Shown here one piece after another: positions 17,563 to 25,272 of a stretch of DNA of 44,335 nt (position 1 is its first letter; the number at the start of each line of letters is the position of its first letter). The stretch comes from an uncultured Bacteroidales bacterium (lineage in GTDB: Bacteria; Bacteroidota; Bacteroidia; Bacteroidales; Muribaculaceae): NCBI GenBank assembly GCA_900542185.1, contig UQMZ01000032.1, positions 1 to 44,335 of the forward strand. The letters are read 5' to 3'. Position numbers and translations under genes: made by a program. Under the pieces are notes generated by a model, which saw only the letters and a program-made list of their open reading frames with translations, did not search any database and was not told the DNA's origin.

Positions 17563-17580
17563 AATTAGCAATTGCTAATT
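17563..17580. repeat. 18-bp perfect palindrome between tdk and cyuA
   Basis: The 18 bp at 17563-17580 equal their own reverse complement (half-site aattagcaa). There is no T run after it, so it resembles an operator more than a terminator. It lies 33 bp before the desulfidase start. Confidence 0.55.
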
Positions 17581-17612
17581 ACTGAATAGTATAAACCTTA
17601 ATCCTCAATACG

Positions 17613-18887
17613 ATGGACAAACCGATCAGAGACAAGATCATCGAGCTGATAAAGAGCGAAGTGGTGCCCGCGTGCGGATGCACGGAGCCGGCGGCCGTAT
17701 CGCTGTGCGTGGCCAAGGCTACGGAACTGCTCGGCGCGCTGCCCGACAGCATTACCCTGCTGCTCAGCGGCAACATCATCAAGAACGCCATGGGCGTCGG
17801 GATCCCCGGCACCGGCATGATCGGACTGCCCATCGCCGTGGCACTCGGAGCCATCTGCGGCAAATCGGAATACGGCCTCGAAGTCCTGCGCGACGTCAAT
17901 CCCGACGCGCTCCAGGCCGGTAAGCGATATGTGGACGAAAACCACATCAAGATCCAGCATAAGGGCAACGCCCCTTCCAACCTGTACATCGAAGTGCATG
18001 TGGAGGCTGACGGACATACGGCATGCGCCGTGATTTCCGGAGCACACACCAATTTCGTGTATCTTGATAAGGATGGCACGGTATCGCTGAAAAAATCAGC
18101 CGGATCTGATTCCGGGGCCGAAAGCCATATAAAGCTGGACTACGCGCAGGTATATGAGTTTGCCATGACGGCGCCGTTGGAAGAAATCGAATTCATGCTC
18201 GAGGCCGGCGAGATGAACCTCCGCGCCGCTAAGGAAGGACTGAAACAGAACTACGGCCATTGCCTCGGCGCGTTGCTGAGCCGGCAGGGCAAACAATTCT
18301 TCGGCGACACCCCGCTGATGCACATAGTGTCCATGACTTCGGCCGCCTGCGACGCCCGCATGGGTGGCGCACAGGTGTCGGTGATGTCCAATTCCGGCAG
18401 CGGCAACCAGGGAATCACGGCCACGCTGCCTGTATTGACTTACGCCCGCGACTGCAACGCCTCGCACGAACAGGAGGTGCGCGCCCTGACCCTCAGCAGC
18501 CTCACCAGCATATACATCAAGCAGAGCCTGGGCCGACTCTCCGCCCTGTGCGGCTGTGTTGTGGCCTCCACCGCCGCCTCGGCCGGCATAACCTATCTGA
18601 TGGACGGTGACTACGACCGCGTTTGCGCATCCATCAAGAATATGGTGGCCAATCTGACAGGCATGATATGCGACGGAGCCAAGCCATCGTGCGCCATGAA
18701 GATCGCTTCGGGAGTGTACACCGCCCTGATGTCGGCCGTTATGGCAATCAACGACCAGTGCGTGTCGAGCGCCGAAGGTATCGTGGACAACGATATTGAC
18801 AAGACCATACGCAACCTGACGTGCATCGGCCGCGAGGCCATGGACGAAACCGACAGAAAAGTGCTGCAGATCATGGTCGACAAATAA
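17613..18887 (+). CDS. cyuA: L-cysteine desulfidase (CyuA/UPF0597 family)
   Basis: A 424-aa cytoplasmic protein matching the UPF0597 family (E. coli CyuA, formerly YhaM), related to the catalytic subunit of Fe-S serine dehydratases. Members degrade L-cysteine to pyruvate, ammonia and sulfide. Conserved cysteines likely to hold the Fe-S cluster are seen in VPACGCTEPAAV (Cys21, Cys23), LCGCVVASTAA and MICDGAKPSCAMK. The glycine-rich segment SNSGSGNQGITATLPVL is typical of the family. There is no signal peptide. An 18-bp palindrome lies just upstream. A role in cysteine use and sulfide production is predicted from family knowledge; substrate preference between cysteine and serine is not settled by sequence alone. 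Confidence 0.88.
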   Translation: MDKPIRDKIIELIKSEVVPACGCTEPAAVSLCVAKATELLGALPDSITLLLSGNIIKNAMGVGIPGTGMIGLPIAVALGAICGKSEYGLEVLRDVNPDALQAGKRYVDENHIKIQHKGNAPSNLYIEVHVEADGHTACAVISGAHTNFVYLDKDGTVSLKKSAGSDSGAESHIKLDYAQVYEFAMTAPLEEIEFMLEAGEMNLRAAKEGLKQNYGHCLGALLSRQGKQFFGDTPLMHIVSMTSAACDARMGGAQVSVMSNSGSGNQGITATLPVLTYARDCNASHEQEVRALTLSSLTSIYIKQSLGRLSALCGCVVASTAASAGITYLMDGDYDRVCASIKNMVANLTGMICDGAKPSCAMKIASGVYTALMSAVMAINDQCVSSAEGIVDNDIDKTIRNLTCIGREAMDETDRKVLQIMVDK

Positions 18888-18983
18888 ACCGTCTACCCGT
18901 TTGCGGCTCTTTTTATAAAACATCCATCCGTTCTATGCGTTTTTATATGGAAACACAACAGGAACGCACAACAACACGAATTT

Positions 18984-19748
18984 ATGAAGAAATTTTTCTC
19001 GATTGTATTGACTCTGACCGTTGCTGCCTGCTGCGTGACGCCTGATGCGCAGGCGCGCCGCATACCCAAGGAAGTGGAAGACACGGCATTATACAACAAG
19101 GTGGCCGACGTGCTTGATGCCGTTGACGCCCTGGACGACCTGAGCCTGTACGGCCAGGTCAACGTAGACCTGTACCGCACTTACCGTGACTCAGGCGTGG
19201 GCTTCTATCTCGGCAAGCAGGCATTGCGTTTCGCCGACCCCGTCACTGCACAGAACGTGCTGGACGAGATGCCCGAATCGTGGCGCAACCGCGAGGACAT
19301 CAAGGTGCTGGAGAAGCGCATCGCCGCCCGCGTGGCCACACGTCCCGGCATGCCTTACGCCAACGTCAAGGGACAGACAGCCCAGGGACAGCCCACGGAT
19401 CTCGCCGCTATGGTAAAACCCGGCAAATACACTCTCGTCGATTTCTGGGCCAGCTGGTGCCCCTGGTGCATCAAGGAGATTCCCAACCTGAAGGAACTGC
19501 TGAACCGTTACGGTCCGAAAGGCCTGGAGATAGTGGGCGTCGCCGTGCGCGATACCCCCGAGGACACCGCCAAGAGCGTTGCCAAGCAAGGCATCACATG
19601 GCCGGTGCTCTACAACACCGACATGGCGGCTTACGACGCCTACGGATTCGCCGGCATTCCCCATCACCTGCTGATAGGGCCGGATGGAAAGATAATCTTC
19701 AACGGCTGCGACCTCAATCAGATAATTCAATACTTGGACATTCACTGA
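18984..19748 (+). CDS. TlpA/ResA-like periplasmic thiol:disulfide oxidoreductase
   Basis: A 254-aa exported thioredoxin-fold protein. A signal peptide (MKKFFSIVLTLTVAACC, cleavage near residue 24) is followed by a helical N-terminal extension (about 27-125) and a C-terminal TlpA domain (about 125-254). The active site is WASWCPWCIKEIPNLKEL (Cys159-Pro-Trp-Cys162), and the cis-proline segment is GIPHHLLIGPDGKI. It should reduce or oxidise cysteines in envelope proteins. It follows the desulfidase gene by 96 bp and precedes the acyl-CoA ligase by 16 bp, so it is probably co-transcribed with the ligase. Confidence 0.9.
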   Translation: MKKFFSIVLTLTVAACCVTPDAQARRIPKEVEDTALYNKVADVLDAVDALDDLSLYGQVNVDLYRTYRDSGVGFYLGKQALRFADPVTAQNVLDEMPESWRNREDIKVLEKRIAARVATRPGMPYANVKGQTAQGQPTDLAAMVKPGKYTLVDFWASWCPWCIKEIPNLKELLNRYGPKGLEIVGVAVRDTPEDTAKSVAKQGITWPVLYNTDMAAYDAYGFAGIPHHLLIGPDGKIIFNGCDLNQIIQYLDIH

Positions 19749-19764
19749 AACACACTGATACTCT

Positions 19765-21432
19765 ATGACAAACGAAAATAAAGATTCGCTCAACGCTCTC
19801 ATAGAGCATTCCATCAAAAGCAACTGGAACCTGATGGCCCTGTCCGATATGGGCGGCGTCAACCTGCAGTACAAGGACGTGGCGCTGCTCATCGCCAAGA
19901 TGCACATCCTGTTCGATGCCGCAGGGGTGAAGCGCGGCGACAAGGTGGCCATTTGCGGCAAGAACTCGTCCAACTGGACGGTAGTGTTCCTGTCGTGCCT
20001 CACGGCGGGCGTTGTGGCCGTGCCCATCCTGCATGAGTTCAAGCCCGACACAATCCACCATCTGGTGAATCATTCGGACGCGAAGCTGTTCTTCGTCGAC
20101 GCCGCCATCTGGGAGAACCTCGACGAGCGTCTGCTTCCCAACTTAGTGGGCGCCATATACATCAGCGAGTTCGGCATGCCTCTGTCGCGAAGCGAGATAC
20201 TGACGGAAACACGCAACAACATCAACCAGTGTTTCGGAGCCAAATACCCTTACAGCTTCGAGGAACAGAACGTGAAGTATTTCGTCGACCAGCCCGACGA
20301 TCTGGCCATGATCAACTATACGTCCGGTTCCACCGGCATGTCCAAAGGCGTGATGGTGCCCTTCCGCAGCCTCTGGAGCAACGTGCGGTTCTGTCTTGAC
20401 AACCTCACCATGCTCCAGCCCGGAGTCAAGATGGTCAACATGTTGCCCCTGGCCCACATGTACGGCATGACCATCGAGATGCTCAATCCATTCTGCCACG
20501 GCTGCCACTGCTATTTCCTGACAAAACTCCCGAGCCCCAAGATCATACTGAAGGCATTCGCCGACGTACAGCCCGCGCTCATCATCACGGTGCCCCTGAT
20601 TGTGGAGAAGATAATCCGCAACAAGGTGTTCCCGCTGCTTGAAAAGCCGCTGATGAAGGTGCTGCTCAAGGTGCCATATCTCGACGACCGTCTGCTGGCC
20701 AAGATCAAGGAAAATCTGCTGCAGGCGTTCGGCGGCAACCTCAAGGAGCTTATCATAGGCGGGGCGCCCCTGAACGCCGATGTCGAGAAATTCCTATACA
20801 AGATCGGCTTCCCCGTAACGGTGGGATATGGCATGACCGAGTGCGGCCCGTTGATCGCGTACGCTTCGTCGGCCATTTCCAAGCCTCATACAGTCGGCAA
20901 GGCGGTAGACCGTGTAGAAGTCAGGATAGACTCGCCCGACCCGCGTAACGTGCCCGGAAACATCATGGTGAAGGGCGTGAACGTGATGCATGGCTACTAT
21001 AAGAACGACAAGGCCACCGACGAGGTGTTCGACAAGGAATCCGGCTGGATGAACACCGGCGACATGGGCACAATCGACGAAGACGGATTCATCACCATCA
21101 ACGGACGCAGCAAGACCATGATACTCGGTCCTTCGGGCCAGAACATATATCCCGAAGAAATCGAGCAGAAGCTGAACAACCTCCCATACGTCAACGAATC
21201 GCTGGTAGTGGAGAACGGCACAGACCTCGAGGCGCTCGTTTACCCGGATTTCGATTCGGCCCGTACCCAGAACATCGACCGCGACGAACTGGAGAAGATC
21301 ATGGTGCAGAACCTGGCGGCGCTCAATCAGGAGATGCCGTCCTACAGCAAGGTCAAGACCATCAAGATCATGGAGGAGGAGTTCGAAAAGACTCCCAAGC
21401 GCAGCATCAAGCGCTTCCTCTACCAGCATTGA
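19765..21432 (+). CDS. Long-chain acyl-CoA ligase / AMP-binding enzyme (FadD-like)
   Basis: A 555-aa member of the ANL adenylating superfamily. The ATP-binding signature is INYTSGSTGMSKG (about 183-195). The A5-type motif GYGMTECGPLI lies near 352-362, NTGDMGTIDEDGFITINGRSKTMIL holds the adenylate-binding Asp and the hinge, and the C-terminal lysine region ends in EKTPKRSIKRFLY. It should activate a fatty acid to acyl-AMP and then acyl-CoA; chain length cannot be told. It has no signal peptide and follows the TlpA gene by 16 bp. A terminator at 21508-21541 ends the unit. Confidence 0.92.
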   Translation: MTNENKDSLNALIEHSIKSNWNLMALSDMGGVNLQYKDVALLIAKMHILFDAAGVKRGDKVAICGKNSSNWTVVFLSCLTAGVVAVPILHEFKPDTIHHLVNHSDAKLFFVDAAIWENLDERLLPNLVGAIYISEFGMPLSRSEILTETRNNINQCFGAKYPYSFEEQNVKYFVDQPDDLAMINYTSGSTGMSKGVMVPFRSLWSNVRFCLDNLTMLQPGVKMVNMLPLAHMYGMTIEMLNPFCHGCHCYFLTKLPSPKIILKAFADVQPALIITVPLIVEKIIRNKVFPLLEKPLMKVLLKVPYLDDRLLAKIKENLLQAFGGNLKELIIGGAPLNADVEKFLYKIGFPVTVGYGMTECGPLIAYASSAISKPHTVGKAVDRVEVRIDSPDPRNVPGNIMVKGVNVMHGYYKNDKATDEVFDKESGWMNTGDMGTIDEDGFITINGRSKTMILGPSGQNIYPEEIEQKLNNLPYVNESLVVENGTDLEALVYPDFDSARTQNIDRDELEKIMVQNLAALNQEMPSYSKVKTIKIMEEEFEKTPKRSIKRFLYQH

Positions 21433-21507
21433 CATTTGGCGCCATCGGATTGCCGGGGATTCTTCAACGACAGCACCCCCGGGGCGTTTGATGATTATAA
21501 CAAAAAC

Positions 21508-21541
21508 AGTGTCGGGCACTATGGTCCGGCACTATTTTTTT
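21508..21541 (+). terminator. Rho-independent terminator after the acyl-CoA ligase
   Basis: AGTGTCGG (21508-21515) pairs with CCGGCACT (21526-21533) with one G-U pair and a 10-nt loop; seven T residues follow (21535-21541). Confidence 0.85.
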
Positions 21542-21606
21542 GCACTTTAAGAACAACTTTAACTAAATTTTTGTTATATCGTTGAGTTTCAACAAGAATA
21601 TGTGTC

Positions 21607-22251
21607 ATGAACAAGCCGAACGTTATCTCCATCAATCCGGGACAAAAGACACTCGGCCAGCTTCATCAGGAAGCCGAACGTTACAATCCCGTTGTAAAGC
21701 AATTGGTATCCACTATCTCGTCGACTGTGAGGCTCAAGGCATGCCTGAATTTCTTCACGGGCATCGACACCAAGACCATGAAGGGAGCGTCCGCACGAAT
21801 CCTGCTGCTGCGTCTGTTCACCTCGGGACTGCTGGCATCGTTCGCGTATGCCGTCATGAATCCGGCCGTACTGGCGATATCGGACGCCGTACTGGTGCCG
21901 GCGCTGGATTCCGTGCAAGGTAACATAGCTTTGTCCACGTCCATCTTCGTAATGGCCGCATCCATCCTGTTAGGCTTCATGACACGCATAGTCAGCGTGG
22001 CCGCGTTCCCGTACTTTATCCCGATGGTGCTGCAGGGCACGCTCCCTATATCCATAGCCTCCGCATTACTGTTCGTGGCGTTAGGATACATCATCCTCGG
22101 CCCCGGCATCTTCAGCGTGGACCAATGCATACGCAAGACCATATTCCGCAACTATAAGCGACGCGCCGGACGCCGTGCCATGCAGGCGCGCAGTCCACGA
22201 CGCATTCGCGGTCACCACGACCTCGATTACCGCAGCTACCTCCGGCTGTAG
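21607..22251 (+). CDS. DoxX-like small integral membrane protein
   Basis: A 214-aa membrane protein. A cytoplasmic N-terminal stretch of ~65 residues precedes hydrophobic segments ILLLRLFTSGLLASFAYAVM, ALSTSIFVMAASILLGFMT and VAAFPYFIPMVLQG, then ISIASALLFVALGYIILGPGIFSVD. The closing GPG.FS.D motif is what I associate with DoxX-like proteins. The C-terminus is arginine-rich (FRNYKRRAGRRAMQARSPRRIRG). Function is unknown beyond the family name. A possible promoter (TTTG at 21539-21542 and an imperfect -7 near 21564-21573) lies upstream. Its last 16 bases overlap the 3' end of the convergent GH97 gene. Confidence 0.7.
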   Translation: MNKPNVISINPGQKTLGQLHQEAERYNPVVKQLVSTISSTVRLKACLNFFTGIDTKTMKGASARILLLRLFTSGLLASFAYAVMNPAVLAISDAVLVPALDSVQGNIALSTSIFVMAASILLGFMTRIVSVAAFPYFIPMVLQGTLPISIASALLFVALGYIILGPGIFSVDQCIRKTIFRNYKRRAGRRAMQARSPRRIRGHHDLDYRSYLRL

Positions 22252-25200
22252 CCGTGCCGTGGTGTGCCCGAGACCACAAATTTCACCATCACCCCCTTGT
22301 GGTCGCTGAACCATTTGTCCGACACGTCAGCGATGCTGTCGCTATCCGTTTCCACCACCCGTACGGAACGGCACATCGAGGTGCGCGGCCCTACCAGAAA
22401 CGCCTCCACCGGCTCAATACCCGCGCTTCCGAACAGGAAATCGATTCTGTCGCGGTCATCGGCCGCGGGCGCCCAGCATATCTTATCGGCCGGCAATGAA
22501 GGCACATCCGACGGATACGTGATGCCGGGATTGCGAACCGGGTCCGGATACACCGTGCGCCACATATCCCTGAATCCGTCGCGTTCCAGCATAGTCGTGA
22601 CGGGCCATTGCACCGTATATCCGTTATGCCCGAATTCCGACGACATTTCCGGCGTCCAGTCCCTGAACGACGGTTCGTTGAAATCTCCTCCGAGAATCAC
22701 ATGGCGCCCCTGCTCTATCTTTTCACGGGCGCTTTCCACAAATCGCTCTATGGCTTCCGTTCTTTTTGACTTCAGCCCCAGGTTTACCAACGTCTGTGCA
22801 TCGGCCGGTCTCTCACATTCCTTCCATGTAGAGCCGTCGTAGCCACGGGCATTATAGCACGAATAATGATGCCAGTCAAGATGAGCCGTGTACAGGGAGA
22901 GTCTGATGCCCTCCATATCCACGTCCGCGCAGTATATGCTGCCGCAGTCGTCCTTCAACGGATATACCGTCGAATAGTCTTTGATCGGATACCTGCTTAT
23001 GATTCCCGAGTCATCGCTGCGGCGTGAATAATACCGCAGTCCTTTTTGTTTCAATGATTCGCAGAGCCGGGCCGTAAAATCCACTCCGTTATAGTTTCTG
23101 ACCTCGCTGAGTGTCACCAAATCGGGCTGCCGGCGTTCTATCTCCGAGACCAGCGTCTCGAATCCTCCCGGCACCTTGGTGCATTCCTGCCACACATTGA
23201 GCTGCAACGCGCTGAACACCGGCTGCAGTCTGACTGCGAATCCTCCGGCACGCGCCATTTTCAAAGGGAGTTCGGACGCGGACGTCACCCTTTTCCTATA
23301 TATGGTATATGTCTCGGGATTGGTGAATCCGTCGCTGTCCGTCGCATCGCAATATACCGTACATTCATATTCCCTCCCTTCTGGCAGAAAGCCGAAGCGC
23401 AGGGTATAGTCTCGGGACTCCTCGTTGGTCACTCCGCCCACATACCAGTCCGGCCCGTTCCTGTCCTTGCGGGCCACTACGATATAATCGCCCGGCTCGG
23501 CATCCAAATACTCGCTCAGGCTCCAATCCACCGGAACATCCTTTATAAACTGAAACGCATCGATATGCCGCTCATAATGTTCCGGGAGGTCGCCCGCCAT
23601 CTGCACCGGAGAATACATGGTGAGATACAGGGCAAGCTGATTGCAGATGGTGGCGCGTTTCTTCTTACCCTGATAGCCCGGTGCGAATTCGGTGATATTC
23701 ATGCGGAATATGCCGGGTGTAAAATCCATCGGCCCTCCCTGCAGACGTGTGAACGGCAGCACCGTGACATGACGCGGCGACATCTCGGCGTATTCCTGAC
23801 CCAACGCGCTTTCGTTGGCCATGAGGTTCGGCCATGTCCTGCACAGGCCGGTGGGACGCACGGCCTCGTGCGCGTTCACCATGATATGCTTCTCCGCCCC
23901 CTTTTTGACCGCATTGAGATAATGCCTCACTATGTCCTGGCTGTAATGATACTCCCCTTTCGGCAGTATGTTGCCCACGTAACCGCTCTTTACGATGTCA
24001 TAGCCGTAACGGTTCATCAGGTCGTAGGCGGCGTCCAGATGACGCTCGTAATTGGCAATGGAACCCGACGTCTCGTGATGCATCATCAGCTTAATGCCTT
24101 TGGAATGCGCATACTCGTTCAGCGCCGCAATATCGAAATCCGGATATGGCGTCACGAAATCAAACACGAAATCCTTCTCCTTGCCGAACCAATCCTCCCA
24201 ACCGATGTTCCAGCCCTCCACCAGAAGTTGATCGAACCCGTGGCGTGACGCGAAATCTATGTATCGACGCACGTTTTCATTGTTAGCGCCGTGTCTTCCG
24301 GTAGGTTTGGCCGAGGCATAATCGAATGTAGCGAGGTCTATATCGCCTCCCGAGGTATAGTTCCATCCGCTTTTGCCGGTTATCATTTCCCACCACACGC
24401 CCATGAATTTGGCGGGATGTATCCAGGAAGTATCCCTGATCTGACAGGGATCGTTAAGATTCAGAATCAGATTCGACGCCAGTATGTCGGTCGCCCGGTC
24501 GCTTACCATAACGGTGCGCCACGGCGTCCTGAAGGGAACGTCCGTTATGGCCGCGGTGCCGTCGGGACGCGGTGTAAGATGCGCACGGAACGTGTTGCTC
24601 GTCTTGTCAAGCCCCAGATGCATGGCCGGAAAATCGACAAGGGCCGCCTCGTGCAGATTGACATACAGGCCGTCGTCGGTCTTCATCATCAGCGATGTCT
24701 GCACGCCCGGTGCGGTTATTTCGGACAGACGGCTTTCCGTGTATTCAAATTCCTGTGAATCGTAATCCTCCTTTATCCACCATGCCGTGTGGTCGCCGTT
24801 CATGGCAAACGATGTCACCTCATCCTGAATCACCAGCGGCGACACCGGACTTTCCCGAAACACATAACGGAATCCCACGCCCTCGTCAAAGGTCCTGAAC
24901 TCGATATCTACGCGTGTCTTTGCTTTAGTCAGGCTCACGGTCATGCCGTTATAGTGCTCACGTATGGTTTCATTCTCGCCCCATACGGGCGTCCATACGC
25001 TGTCGCATTCCTGACGTGTCACTTTCTTGAGTTTGAAGCCCTCTGCCAGCGACGTCCCGTTGGCCAGCATGAACCCCATTCTCGAGGGTTTCACCACTGC
25101 CCGGTTCTTATAACTCACCGAATATTCCGGCTTTCCTGACCGGTCGAGGCTGAATGTCAACGAAATATTGCCGTCCGGAGATTTGACACTTGTTTTTCCG

Positions 25201-25265
25201 GCGCACACGGCCGGAAAGCAACAGACGCACATCAGCGCGGCCATTGCCTTCATTTTTGATATCAT
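22236..25265 (-). CDS. GH97 glycoside hydrolase fused to an endonuclease/exonuclease/phosphatase domain
   Basis: A 1009-aa exported fusion. A signal peptide (about 1-23) is followed by a complete GH97 module (about 25-680): beta-sandwich, catalytic barrel and C-terminal beta domain. SusB-type glutamates are present in HHETSGS (E398), VNAHEAVRPTG (E467), NES (E485) and GQEY (E491); their spacing of 69, 18 and 6 equals that of SusB E439/E508/E526/E532, which points to the inverting alpha-glucosidase-type subgroup. Residues ~685-998 form a full EEP domain: LNVWQE (N690), SEV (E721), AHLDWHH (H795/D797), GGDFNEP (D861/N863), DRIDF (D942) and SDHK (D988/H989), so both halves look catalytically intact. 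It is last in the susCD-led operon, 7 bp after the GH36 gene. What the phosphoesterase-type half cleaves is unknown. Confidence 0.92.
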   Translation of the reverse strand: MISKMKAMAALMCVCCFPAVCAGKTSVKSPDGNISLTFSLDRSGKPEYSVSYKNRAVVKPSRMGFMLANGTSLAEGFKLKKVTRQECDSVWTPVWGENETIREHYNGMTVSLTKAKTRVDIEFRTFDEGVGFRYVFRESPVSPLVIQDEVTSFAMNGDHTAWWIKEDYDSQEFEYTESRLSEITAPGVQTSLMMKTDDGLYVNLHEAALVDFPAMHLGLDKTSNTFRAHLTPRPDGTAAITDVPFRTPWRTVMVSDRATDILASNLILNLNDPCQIRDTSWIHPAKFMGVWWEMITGKSGWNYTSGGDIDLATFDYASAKPTGRHGANNENVRRYIDFASRHGFDQLLVEGWNIGWEDWFGKEKDFVFDFVTPYPDFDIAALNEYAHSKGIKLMMHHETSGSIANYERHLDAAYDLMNRYGYDIVKSGYVGNILPKGEYHYSQDIVRHYLNAVKKGAEKHIMVNAHEAVRPTGLCRTWPNLMANESALGQEYAEMSPRHVTVLPFTRLQGGPMDFTPGIFRMNITEFAPGYQGKKKRATICNQLALYLTMYSPVQMAGDLPEHYERHIDAFQFIKDVPVDWSLSEYLDAEPGDYIVVARKDRNGPDWYVGGVTNEESRDYTLRFGFLPEGREYECTVYCDATDSDGFTNPETYTIYRKRVTSASELPLKMARAGGFAVRLQPVFSALQLNVWQECTKVPGGFETLVSEIERRQPDLVTLSEVRNYNGVDFTARLCESLKQKGLRYYSRRSDDSGIISRYPIKDYSTVYPLKDDCGSIYCADVDMEGIRLSLYTAHLDWHHYSCYNARGYDGSTWKECERPADAQTLVNLGLKSKRTEAIERFVESAREKIEQGRHVILGGDFNEPSFRDWTPEMSSEFGHNGYTVQWPVTTMLERDGFRDMWRTVYPDPVRNPGITYPSDVPSLPADKICWAPAADDRDRIDFLFGSAGIEPVEAFLVGPRTSMCRSVRVVETDSDSIADVSDKWFSDHKGVMVKFVVSGTPRHGYSRR

Positions 25266-25272
25266 GTCGGTT

